From: Candidatus Brocadiaceae bacterium
GTDB taxonomy: Bacteria > Planctomycetota > Brocadiia > SM23-32
DNA length: 5,300 nucleotides
NCBI GenBank assembly: GCA_003567495.1
Contig: PWZK01000277.1
Coordinates: 1 to 5,300 of the forward strand
Direction of reading: 5' to 3'
This document shows, piece after piece, positions 1 through 5,300 of the stretch. Made by a program: the position numbers and the translations under genes. Every line of letters begins with the position of its first letter. Position 1 is the first letter of the stretch. The notes beneath the pieces are model-generated. The model was not told the origin of the DNA, ran no database searches, and worked only from the letters and a program-made list of their open reading frames with translations.

Positions 1-84
<84 letters not shown>

Positions 85-90
<6 letters not shown>

Positions 91-150
91 TAAACGGCTT
101 CTTATTTGGAGTACATCATCAATTTGTTGTCGATGTGCCGCTCCTAATAT
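85..150 (+). repeat. Direct repeat, left copy (end of hexamer array plus flank)
   Basis: This segment recurs about 390 bases downstream at roughly 453-552. The match starts in the array end: ACGACTAAACGGC at 86-98 is identical to 472-484. It continues with 99-130 against 493-524, where 27 of 32 bases agree by hand alignment, including GAGTACATCAT and AATTTGTTGT. It fades around a shared CCTAAT (143-148 and 545-550). Both copies keep a GAC-TAA codon pair at the same place. The right copy has about 8 extra bases (AAAACGGC) after the conserved block. It looks like an old segmental duplication or the flanks of an inserted element. Confidence 0.7.
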
Positions 151-190
151 GCTGACACCAGCAACAGATGGTTAGCGTGTGAAAAAGAAT

Positions 191-223
191 GAATATCCAA
201 TATCCAACACTCAATATTCAATG
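191..223. repeat. ATCCAA-type short intergenic repeat cluster
   Basis: The stretch reads as degenerate short units: AATATCCAA, TATCCAACA, CTCAATATTCAATG. Reiterated (A)TCCAA/TCAAT runs of this style are seen in intergenic DNA of many environmental deltaproteobacterial and planctomycete-type genomes, and they yield meaningless small ORFs with Asn/Ile/Leu-rich peptides. That comparison is from memory rather than from a search. No coding signal or promoter is associated with it here. Confidence 0.5.
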
Positions 224-245
224 ACGAAGGAACGACGGAAGGCAA

Positions 246-355
246 GCGCTGAAAGCGCGATATGATATAGCCTATGGCGGAGCGCAGGCCTCGAATGGGG
301 CCGAAGTGAAGCCATAGGGTAGGGGATGCGCGCAAAAAAAAAGTCCTGAAGGGAC
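246..355 (+). other. Candidate structured RNA or hairpin-rich repeat
   Basis: Three hairpins follow one another. First, GCGCT (246-250) pairs with AGCGC (254-258) around a GAA loop. Second is a long hairpin: CCTATGGC (271-278) pairs perfectly with GCCATAGG (311-318), then a symmetric 8/8 purine-rich internal loop (279-286, 303-310), then GGCCTC (287-292) with GGGGCC (297-302), including one G-U pair, capped by GAAT. Third, GTCCT (343-347) pairs with GGGAC (351-355), again around GAA, after an A9 run (334-342). GCGCG at 255-259 could instead pair with CGCGC at 329-333, enclosing the long hairpin and excluding the first. The G-U pairs are compatible with + strand RNA, the corresponding C/A mismatches less so with - strand RNA. 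I do not recognise an RNA family. A dispersed repeat with palindromic structure is an equally good reading. Confidence 0.35.
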
Positions 356-415
356 GACATAACCGTGGAGAAGAAGAAAGCACGCCGAAGATCTGCTATC
401 CTGAATTCTTCATTT

Positions 416-448
416 TAATTCTTTTCAAAAAAAACTTGAAAAGAATTA
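416..448. repeat. 13-bp perfect inverted repeat (AT-rich hairpin)
   Basis: AATTCTTTTCAA at 417-428 and TTGAAAAGAATT at 436-447 are exact reverse complements. The flanking T416-A448 extends the stem to 13 bp around a 7-base loop of six A and one C. No T-tract follows the stem on either strand, so it is not a standard intrinsic terminator. It could be an operator-like palindrome upstream of ahbC, a cruciform-forming site or an element end. It lies about 105 bases before the ahbC start and directly abuts the right copy of the duplicated segment. Confidence 0.8.
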
Positions 449-452
449 GTAT

Positions 453-552
453 AACGGCAAAGACAACGGCTACGACTAAACGGCAAAACGGCCCTTTATT
501 TAGAGTACATCATGAATTTGTTGTTAGTGTCAGCTTATTAAGCCCCTAATTC
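453..552 (+). repeat. Direct repeat, right copy (diverged array tail plus flank)
   Basis: This is the partner of 85-150. It opens with a short decayed version of the hexamer array (453-476), which in frame reads Asn-Gly-Lys-Asp-Asn-Gly-Tyr-Asp and ends with TAA at 477-479, the same stop context as the left copy. An in-frame TAG lies just upstream at 447-449, so this copy cannot be the end of an intact gene. The remainder (493-524) is 27/32 identical to 99-130. The segment runs up to the ahbC start, so the ahbC upstream region appears to be built from duplicated or inserted sequence. Confidence 0.65.
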
Positions 553-553
553 T

Positions 554-1729
554 ATGATAGAAATCTCCCGACTTTATTGCGACACCAGAGGTTCTGCAGA
601 CCACCTCCGTTACCATAAAGGACATGCAGTCCGGCACGGCCCTCCGGCAGGGGGGGAAAGGAGGCCGGTGGTGGTATGGAACTGCACCGATAGGTGTAAC
701 CTTGACTGCCGGCACTGTTATGCTTCTGCGTCGGACCGTTGCGGCGAAGAAATGCTCGGCCGGGATGAAGAGGTGGCCATGCTGAAGGACCTGGCCGGGT
801 ATGGAGTGCCGGTGGTGCTTTTCTCCGGCGGAGAGCCGCTTCTCCACCCCCGGATCTTCGATCATATCGAACGTGCCACCCAGCTTGGCATGCGGGCCGT
901 GCTCTCTACCAACGGCACCCTGATAGATGAGAAGATTGCCGTAAAACTCGCCCGGGCCGGTGTGTGCTATGTGGGCGTCTCAATCGACGGCCTGGCAGGC
1001 ACCAACGACCTCTTCCGCGGCAGTGAAGGCGCTTTTTCCCGGGCCATCGGAGGTATCCGCTGCTGCCGGGAGGCGGGGATAAAGGTGGGGCTGCGTTTTA
1101 CCATAACCAAACAAAATGCCGACGAAGTGCCTGCGATATTTGATTTTATCAGGAATGAAAACATACTCCGCGTATGCTTCTACCACCTTGTTTACGCCGG
1201 ACGCGGGGCCTCACTGGTTGAAGGTGATCTCGACCTGCAGGCCACCCGCAAAATGATGGATACGATCATCGATCAAACCGACGCAATGAAAAAAGACGGG
1301 ATCGACTGCCGGGTGCTGACCGTGGATAACCTGGCCGACGGCCCATATGTTTATCTGCGGATGCGCCGCGAAAAGAACCCCCGGGCTGAGGAGGTTCTGG
1401 ATTTGCTCCGGCGAAGCGGCGGCAGCGGCACAGGCGAAAGAATCGGGTGCATCTCCTGGGACGGACGGGTGCATCCCGACCAGTTCTGGCGACATGAAGT
1501 TCTGGGGAACATACGTCGGCGTCCTTTCTCCGAGATATGGAGCGACCTTTCCAACCCGCTTCTTAAAGCGTTGAGGAACAAAAAATCGCATCTGAAGGGA
1601 CGTTGTGCATCGTGCAGGTTTCTCGATATTTGCGGTGGAAACAATCGGAACAGGGCCGAGGCCGCCTGCGGTGACCTCTGGAAGCCGGACCCTGCATGTT
1701 ATCTTACCGATGAGGAAATTGGGTTGTGA
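554..1729 (+). CDS. ahbC: Radical SAM 12,18-didecarboxysiroheme deacetylase AhbC
   Basis: AhbC catalyses the middle step of the siroheme-dependent heme pathway, removing two acetate side chains from 12,18-didecarboxysiroheme to give Fe-coproporphyrin III. It is a cytoplasmic, oxygen-sensitive Fe-S enzyme. The 391-residue protein has the radical SAM motif CNLDCRHC (Cys48, Cys52, Cys55), the SAM-binding GGEP at 92-95, and a C-terminal SPASM/twitch-type domain with Cys299, Cys351-x2-Cys354-x5-Cys360 and Cys382 as likely auxiliary-cluster ligands. From memory of the family, the N-terminus (MIEISRLYC) and the blocks VKVGLRFTI-like 177-184, FYHLVYAGRG (209-218) and HPDQFWR (307-313) are strongly AhbC-like. 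The start is constrained: an in-frame TAA lies at 539-541, ATG 554 is the first start after it, and the conserved N-terminus begins there. No clear Shine-Dalgarno site or promoter precedes it. The next operon gene starts 19 bases after its stop. NirJ of heme d1 synthesis is the main alternative, made less likely by the adjacent AhbD. Confidence 0.92.
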   Translation: MIEISRLYCDTRGSADHLRYHKGHAVRHGPPAGGERRPVVVWNCTDRCNLDCRHCYASASDRCGEEMLGRDEEVAMLKDLAGYGVPVVLFSGGEPLLHPRIFDHIERATQLGMRAVLSTNGTLIDEKIAVKLARAGVCYVGVSIDGLAGTNDLFRGSEGAFSRAIGGIRCCREAGIKVGLRFTITKQNADEVPAIFDFIRNENILRVCFYHLVYAGRGASLVEGDLDLQATRKMMDTIIDQTDAMKKDGIDCRVLTVDNLADGPYVYLRMRREKNPRAEEVLDLLRRSGGSGTGERIGCISWDGRVHPDQFWRHEVLGNIRRRPFSEIWSDLSNPLLKALRNKKSHLKGRCASCRFLDICGGNNRNRAEAACGDLWKPDPACYLTDEEIGL

Positions 1730-1748
1730 AATATCGGGGTAATGAGAT

Positions 1749-3890
1749 ATGACGTCTTCGGGAAATACAGACGGAAAGAAAAACGCCCGGCACCCGCTAC
1801 CGCGCGTTATAGCGCTGGAACTGACCAGATCCTGTGTTCTTTCCTGCCGCCACTGCCGGGCTTCGGCCTGCAGCGGCGGCCAGGACGAAAACGAGCTTTC
1901 CAAAGATGAATACTTTCGGCTTATCGACAGTATTGCATCGTTCGCTCGTCCCATCCTGATTCTAAGCGGCGGCGAACCTATGCTGCGTCCCGACCTGTAT
2001 GATATCATCGGGCATGCCCGAAAACGCGGCCTTCCGGTGGCACTCGCTCCATGCGGGGTTCTCATCGACGATTCAGCTGCAGGCCGCATAGCACGCTCGG
2101 GTGTGCGGATGGTGTCGATTTCCCTTGACGGCGCCAATGCCCGAACACACGACGCCTTTCGCGGCGTGTCGGGAGCTTTCGAGGCCGCCCTGCGCGGGAT
2201 GGAAGCTCTCAAAAGGGCCAAAGTTCCATTCCAGATAAATGCCACCGTCTGCAAACACAACGCCGGAGAGCTCGAACGAATATGGCAGCTTGCCGGAGAT
2301 CTCGGCGCCGCGCTTTTTAACCCCTTCTTTCTGGTCGCCACCGGACGCGGCTCCGCACTTGCCGGCCTCCAGCTCGACGCCCGGGAATACGAGACAGTGC
2401 TGCAAAAGCTGGCGGGGCGATTCGCTGCGGAGGATAACGAAAAAATTCCGCTGCGCGTAACCTGCGCACCACATTATCAGCGTATCATCCGGCAGGGAGG
2501 TATGCCGGCTGCAGGTCATTCCGGCGGGTGCCTGGGCGGCAAGTCCTTTGCCTTCGTTTCCCATCTTGGAAAAGTACAGATCTGCGGTTTTCTCGATCTT
2601 GGATGCGGGGACCTTCGCCTGGAGAATTACAATTTCGAGAAAATATGGCGTCACTCCGAAATGCTGAAGAAAATTCGCAACGTCAGCGCCTATAACGGAC
2701 GCTGCGGGCGTTGTGAATACCGGAAACTCTGCGGCGGCTGCAGGGCGCGGGCCTTTGCCGCCTCCGGGGATTATCTCGGCGATGAACCCTGCTGCCTCCA
2801 CAACCCTCATTCAGAATCAGAGTCGGCCGGGGAATGTTATGAGGATAGAGAGGCAAAATCGAAACAGTGCCCGCATCCACCCATGGTTAGTGGCAAATCC
2901 AGCGACCTTGACCGGCAGGGGCGCACCATACTCCAAGCCGTGCAGACTGAGATGCCCATCGAAAAACATCCTTTCGACGCCCTTGCGCAAAACCTGGGCA
3001 TACCTCCCGACCGGTTCATCCAACGGCTTCGCGAACTGAGCGGCGAATTTATAAAACGAATTGGCCCCATTTTTAATTCGGGCGCGCTCGGTTATTCCTC
3101 CACACTTGTCGGAGCACAGGTGCCGGAGGACCGGCTGGATGAGGTGGCGGGGATTATCAATAAATATCCCGCCGTAACGCATAATTATCGCAGGTCACAT
3201 GTATTTAACCTCTGGTTCACCCTTATCACCCGCCCTCGAGAGCGCCTGAATGAGATACAGGAAGAGATAAAAAAACGCAGCGGATTGAATGAATTCTACA
3301 ATATGCCGGCCCGCCGGGTCTATAAAATACGCGCCTGTTTCTCCATGGATGAGGACAAAAAAAAACTGGTGAATGGGGGAGAGGATTTAGGCCAATCAAA
3401 ACCTAGCAATAGGCCCGGTCGGGAAATCGACAAGGCGGAGAAAGAGCTCATCCAGCTGCTGCAGACGGGGATACCGTTAGATCGAAAACCGTTTTTGCAC
3501 GCGGCAAAAGCACTCGGCTGGGACGAAGAGGATGTGGCCGGCACGCTAAGAGAATGGTATGGAGAGGGTATCATACGCCGGTTTGGGGCCGTTCTGCAGC
3601 ACCGAAGGTCGGGCTTCAGAGCCAACGGCATGTGTGTTTTCGAAGTCCCGGAACCGGAGGCCGACCGGGCGGGCGCACTTCTTGCCGGGTTGCCGCAAGT
3701 AACCCATTGCTACCTTAGAGAGGCGCCGCCGGAGTGGGGATACAACCTGTTTGCAATGACCCATTCATCGGATAAGCGCGTGATTCGGGACCTTCTTGCC
3801 GATACGGCCGGGCGGATAGGCGCCTCGAGTTTTGACGTTCTCTTCTCTACCCATGAGTATAAAAAGACTGCAATGCGGTATTTTGCTTGA
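1749..3890 (+). CDS. ahbD: Trifunctional fusion: AhbD heme synthase with AhbA- and AhbB-like siroheme decarboxylase domains
   Basis: This 713-residue protein joins three units that are normally separate polypeptides. Residues about 15-355 are AhbD, the radical SAM enzyme that converts two propionates of Fe-coproporphyrin III to vinyls, making heme b: CVLSCRHC (Cys29, Cys33, Cys36), GGEP (74-77), and a complete SPASM domain (Cys261-x12-Gly-x4-Cys279, then Cys319, Cys322, Cys328, Cys331 and Cys348/349). After a polar linker (about 354-385) come two Lrp/AsnC-like siroheme decarboxylase units, each a helix-turn-helix plus a ligand-binding domain. The first, about 386-533, has THNYRR...NLWFTL (477-492) and looks AhbA-like. 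The second, about 557-713, has THCY...YNLFAMTH (652-672) and ends KKTAMRYF, AhbB-like. The alpha/beta assignment is from memory of motifs. The family forms AhbA/AhbB heterodimers, so the tandem probably makes an intramolecular pseudo-heterodimer. An in-frame TGA two codons upstream makes ATG 1749 the first start; a weak GGGGT precedes it. No internal stop or good internal ribosome site splits the chain. Confidence 0.9.
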   Translation: MTSSGNTDGKKNARHPLPRVIALELTRSCVLSCRHCRASACSGGQDENELSKDEYFRLIDSIASFARPILILSGGEPMLRPDLYDIIGHARKRGLPVALAPCGVLIDDSAAGRIARSGVRMVSISLDGANARTHDAFRGVSGAFEAALRGMEALKRAKVPFQINATVCKHNAGELERIWQLAGDLGAALFNPFFLVATGRGSALAGLQLDAREYETVLQKLAGRFAAEDNEKIPLRVTCAPHYQRIIRQGGMPAAGHSGGCLGGKSFAFVSHLGKVQICGFLDLGCGDLRLENYNFEKIWRHSEMLKKIRNVSAYNGRCGRCEYRKLCGGCRARAFAASGDYLGDEPCCLHNPHSESESAGECYEDREAKSKQCPHPPMVSGKSSDLDRQGRTILQAVQTEMPIEKHPFDALAQNLGIPPDRFIQRLRELSGEFIKRIGPIFNSGALGYSSTLVGAQVPEDRLDEVAGIINKYPAVTHNYRRSHVFNLWFTLITRPRERLNEIQEEIKKRSGLNEFYNMPARRVYKIRACFSMDEDKKKLVNGGEDLGQSKPSNRPGREIDKAEKELIQLLQTGIPLDRKPFLHAAKALGWDEEDVAGTLREWYGEGIIRRFGAVLQHRRSGFRANGMCVFEVPEPEADRAGALLAGLPQVTHCYLREAPPEWGYNLFAMTHSSDKRVIRDLLADTAGRIGASSFDVLFSTHEYKKTAMRYFA
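3357..3365 (+). other. A9 homopolymer at the AhbA/AhbB junction (possible slippage site)
   Basis: Nine A residues encode Lys537-Lys539 in the short linker between the two decarboxylase units. Runs of this length are prone to transcriptional or ribosomal slippage. With one extra A, reading would stop at TAG 3404-3406, giving an AhbD-AhbA protein with a short new tail. With one A lost, it would stop at TGA 3370-3372. An in-frame GTG (3369-3371) follows directly, with GAGGA at 3351-3355 as a distant ribosome-binding candidate. Slippage is an inference from position and length only. The run is also where a sequencing error could have created or broken a fusion, although the frame is open across it as given. 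Confidence 0.3.
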
Positions 3891-3892
3891 TT

Positions 3893-3916
3893 GTGCAGCG
3901 ACACGTTGCGTCTTTT
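3893..3916 (+). terminator. Weak candidate intrinsic terminator after the ahb operon
   Basis: Three bases after the stop codon of the fusion gene, GCAGCG (3895-3900) can pair with CGTTGC (3904-3909) around an ACA loop. The stem has one internal G-U pair and two further G-U pairs possible at its base. GTCTTTT follows. The stem is short and the T-run has only four residues, so termination would be partial at best. Its position in the 64-base gap between convergent genes supports the reading. Confidence 0.35.
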
Positions 3917-3954
3917 GAAAAAGTTTTATTGTCGATATACAGCACGTTAAGCGC

Positions 3955-5133
3955 CTATTGCCCCCGGAAAGTGGTTTCAATCTTTACATCGTTATATGAT
4001 TTCCATGCTTTCTTAAATTTTTTATAATTTTTCCGGGTTTCGAAAACCTGGCTGTCGTCCCACAAAACCCGCCAGTCACCTTCTGCTTCCGGCCAGAGAA
4101 AAACCTGGCCGTATATCAACCGGTTGTTCGCATCTATGCCGGGGTTTTCCTTCGTGCCGTCACCGGAGATCCTCAGCATTTGTGCGGGGGTCAGGATATC
4201 CGCGGTTGCGGCTTTTAAGTTTTCTTTGATCCAGTCCGATCTCGTGGCCATCGCAACGTAGCCGCCGCTCTTGTTCTCTCGTTGATAGGCCCAGTTTAGG
4301 CCCACTTGGGCGGGCGAAATGCCTGTTTCTCCGGCGATCTCCCGTATGGTCGGGTCCATCATATCGGCTCGTTGTTCCCTGAATTTGTCACGCTCGGGCC
4401 GATTAGGGGACCCCAACGACATATAGCCCACACATGTCAGGGCTTCGGACTGAAAATAACGGCGAAGTTCGGTCTGCTGGAACAAAGGATGTAGTTCCAT
4501 CTGATTTACAGCGGGTCTCTCGTTATCTGATACATCCCTTAACAAAAGTTTCATGATTGCTCTGGTATGATTCGAAGTTCCGACGTTTATTATCTTCCCC
4601 TTTTTCTTGAGTTTCAGGATCTCTTCCCATGTTTCCATGAAATCTTCGTGAATGTATGGCACAGCATCCGGGTTGCGGTGTTCGGGGCCACAGCCAGGCG
4701 TGTGCACGTTAGGCCATGGCCAGTGAGTGAGATACAGGTCTATTTTATCCAATCCGAGAGCTTTGAGCGTGTTGTCAAGCGCCGGTGCCACATCTTTCGG
4801 TTTCATGTGGCCGTTCCATAATTTGCCGGTGACAAAAAGCTCTTCGGTCGATGCAATGTAACCTCTTTTTAGTGCTTTCCGGATGGCCTCTCCCACGTCG
4901 TGTTCATTTTCATAGGCGCGTGCGGTGTCTATATGACGCCACCCGATGCGAATTGCTTCGAGTGTTGCGTCTTTCATGTAATCCTGCGCCCAGTCGGAGT
5001 GAAACGTCCCGAATGCTGCCACCGGCATCATGGTTCCGTTCTGGAGCCTTACTTTGTGAACTGAAGCCGGATCTATGGGTTCTACGTTCATGTCAAATTC
5101 CACCATTTCGTTCCCTGCGTTTTTGGCTATCAT
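3955..5133 (-). CDS. Aldo/keto reductase family NAD(P)H-dependent oxidoreductase with long C-terminal tail
   Basis: The 392-residue protein is a cytoplasmic (beta/alpha)8-barrel aldo/keto reductase reducing an unidentified carbonyl substrate with NAD(P)H. The catalytic tetrad is complete: Asp69 and Tyr74 in IDTARAY, Lys104 in VTGKLW, His137 in LTHWPWP. Cofactor-site segments are GTSNH (185-189), NQMELHP (210-216), GYMSLGSP (236-243) and ATRSDWIKENL (296-306). The last has Thr-Arg-Ser where many relatives have Pro-Lys-Ser, so NADP versus NAD preference is uncertain. Typical members have about 270-330 residues; here roughly 70 extra residues follow the barrel (about 322-392), rich in aromatic and charged residues, with a Lys/Tyr-rich final part. 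About 25 residues precede the barrel. No signal peptide or membrane segment is seen. The start is the first ATG after an in-frame TAA 18 bases upstream and has a GAGGG site 7 bases ahead. It faces the ahb operon and has its own promoter, so a role in heme synthesis is not indicated. Confidence 0.9.
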   Translation of the reverse strand: MIAKNAGNEMVEFDMNVEPIDPASVHKVRLQNGTMMPVAAFGTFHSDWAQDYMKDATLEAIRIGWRHIDTARAYENEHDVGEAIRKALKRGYIASTEELFVTGKLWNGHMKPKDVAPALDNTLKALGLDKIDLYLTHWPWPNVHTPGCGPEHRNPDAVPYIHEDFMETWEEILKLKKKGKIINVGTSNHTRAIMKLLLRDVSDNERPAVNQMELHPLFQQTELRRYFQSEALTCVGYMSLGSPNRPERDKFREQRADMMDPTIREIAGETGISPAQVGLNWAYQRENKSGGYVAMATRSDWIKENLKAATADILTPAQMLRISGDGTKENPGIDANNRLIYGQVFLWPEAEGDWRVLWDDSQVFETRKNYKKFKKAWKSYNDVKIETTFRGQ

Positions 5134-5140
5134 AATAAAG

Positions 5141-5145
5141 CCCTC
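5141..5145 (-). promoter_or_regulatory. Shine-Dalgarno site of the aldo/keto reductase gene
   Basis: On the - strand GAGGG lies 7 bases before the ATG at 5133, an ideal spacing. It supports that ATG over the in-frame Met10 and Met15. The ahb genes show no comparable site. Confidence 0.75.
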
Positions 5146-5166
5146 AAGTTAAAAAATGACGTTGTC

Positions 5167-5191
5167 CCATTCGTAGTTGAAGGTTGAATGG
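5167..5191 (-). other. Small hairpin in the aldo/keto reductase leader
   Basis: CCATTC (5167-5172) and GAATGG (5186-5191) are exact reverse complements around a 13-base loop. GTAG (5173-5176) could alternatively pair with CTAC (5192-5195). It lies between the predicted transcription start and the ribosome-binding site, so a role in mRNA stability or control is possible but unsupported. The stem is short enough to be chance. Confidence 0.25.
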
Positions 5192-5208
5192 CTACTCCGA
5201 CGGGATGA

Positions 5209-5237
5209 ATTGTATTCCAATGTTATATTGTTGTCAA
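5209..5237 (-). promoter_or_regulatory. Near-consensus sigma70 promoter for the aldo/keto reductase
   Basis: On the - strand, TTGACA (5237-5232, perfect -35) is followed by exactly 17 bases and TACAAT (5214-5209, one mismatch from TATAAT). The start of transcription would be near 5202, leaving a leader of about 70 bases. A 22-base all-purine run on the + strand (5241-5262) lies immediately upstream of the -35. The match implies a fairly strong, constitutive bacterial promoter. No obvious operator overlaps it. Confidence 0.75.
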
Positions 5238-5300
5238 ATGAAGGGGAAAAAGAGGAAGGGAGTCCATAGGGGGTGCTACCCAAAAACCCTCCTATCTGCT

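Larger units (their letters stand above)
143..544. mobile_element. Possible MITE-like element with imperfect terminal inverted repeats
   Basis: Bases 143-167 and the reverse complement of 520-544 agree at 20 of 25 positions, sharing the core GCTGACAC (151-158, with GTGTCAGC at 527-534). The enclosed 400 bases carry hairpins, ATCCAA repeats and a palindrome but no plausible gene, as expected for a small non-autonomous element. Against this, the right inverted repeat lies inside the right copy of the direct duplication, there is no clear target-site duplication and no transposase is visible. The boundaries are therefore tentative. If real, the element ends only about 10 bases before the ahbC start codon. 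Confidence 0.25.

Noticed and set aside
191..223. CRISPR-like array from the reiterated short units
   Set aside because: The units are under 15 bases, have no unique spacers of constant length and no cas gene is nearby.
334..355. Possible - strand intrinsic terminator (hairpin 355-343 then T9 at 342-334)
   Set aside because: Only four Watson-Crick pairs remain on the - strand and no convincing - strand gene lies to the right for it to serve, because 554-3890 is coded on the + strand. The T9 run is notable but insufficient.
144..383. 79-codon open frame on the - strand in the repeat region
   Set aside because: Its peptide is a translation of the ATCCAA repeats and hairpin region (Asn-Ile-Glu-Cys-Trp-Ile-Leu type sequence), typical of spurious calls in such repeats.
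1211..2341. 376-codon open frame on the - strand across the ahbC/ahbD junction
   Set aside because: It lies antisense to two genes with clear catalytic motifs, its translation is low-information Pro/Ser/Arg/Ala-rich sequence, and it is explained by the G+C-rich codon pattern of the + strand genes.
2073..2810. 245-codon open frame on the - strand inside the AhbD domain
   Set aside because: It is antisense to the radical SAM and SPASM coding sequence, has no recognisable domain and no ribosome-binding site.
3025..3110. Lrp/AsnC transcription regulator encoded by the 3' half of the fusion
   Set aside because: The helix-turn-helix fold is shared, but the THNY/THCY motifs and the tandem arrangement next to AhbC and AhbD identify siroheme decarboxylase units rather than regulators.
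1749..3890. Heme d1 synthesis (NirJ plus NirDLGH) instead of heme b synthesis
   Set aside because: The first domain matches AhbD with a full SPASM cysteine set and the neighbour has an AhbC-type N-terminus. No nirF, nirN, nirS or nirE is visible. The decarboxylase domains alone would not distinguish the pathways.
5266..5295. Inverted repeat with GGGT-GCT-ACCC and ATAGG/CCTAT arms near the right edge
   Set aside because: The stems are short or bulged, no T-tract follows on either strand, and the window ends before any context can be judged.

Overview
The window holds a short heme-biosynthesis operon on the + strand and one convergent oxidoreductase gene on the - strand, preceded by about 550 bases of repeat-rich, apparently non-coding DNA. 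The two operon genes encode the alternative, siroheme-dependent (Ahb) heme pathway, known from sulfate-reducing bacteria and methanogenic archaea. That pathway, the bacterial-style promoter and Shine-Dalgarno site at the right end, the moderately high G+C of the genes and the style of the intergenic repeats together suggest an anaerobic bacterium of the Desulfobacterota (delta-proteobacterial sulfate reducers or relatives). The phylum is an inference; the window has no rRNA or other marker gene.

Layout. 1-90 is an AACGGC/AACGAC hexamer array ending at a TAA. 91-553 has no convincing gene. It holds a degenerate direct duplication of the array's end (left copy about 85-150, right copy about 453-552), a run of ATCCAA-type intergenic repeats (191-223), a cluster of nested hairpins that could form a structured RNA or be part of a mobile repeat (246-355), and a 13-bp perfect palindrome (416-448). 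554-1729 is ahbC. 1749-3890 is one long gene fusing three enzymes: an AhbD-type radical SAM heme synthase followed by AhbA-like and AhbB-like siroheme decarboxylase domains. A weak terminator lies in the short convergent gap. 3955-5133 on the - strand is an aldo/keto reductase with an unusually long C-terminal tail, a good Shine-Dalgarno site and a near-consensus sigma70 promoter.

How the genes work together. Siroheme is decarboxylated on two acetate side chains (AhbA/AhbB) to 12,18-didecarboxysiroheme. AhbC removes two further acetate groups to give Fe-coproporphyrin III. AhbD oxidatively decarboxylates two propionates to vinyls, giving heme b. Here the complete siroheme-to-heme route is carried by only two polypeptides, 19 bases apart. 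The main novelty is the single-chain AhbD-AhbA-AhbB arrangement, which puts the first and last steps on one protein while the middle enzyme stays separate. An A9 run sits exactly at the AhbA/AhbB junction. The aldo/keto reductase looks unrelated to the operon and is separately transcribed.
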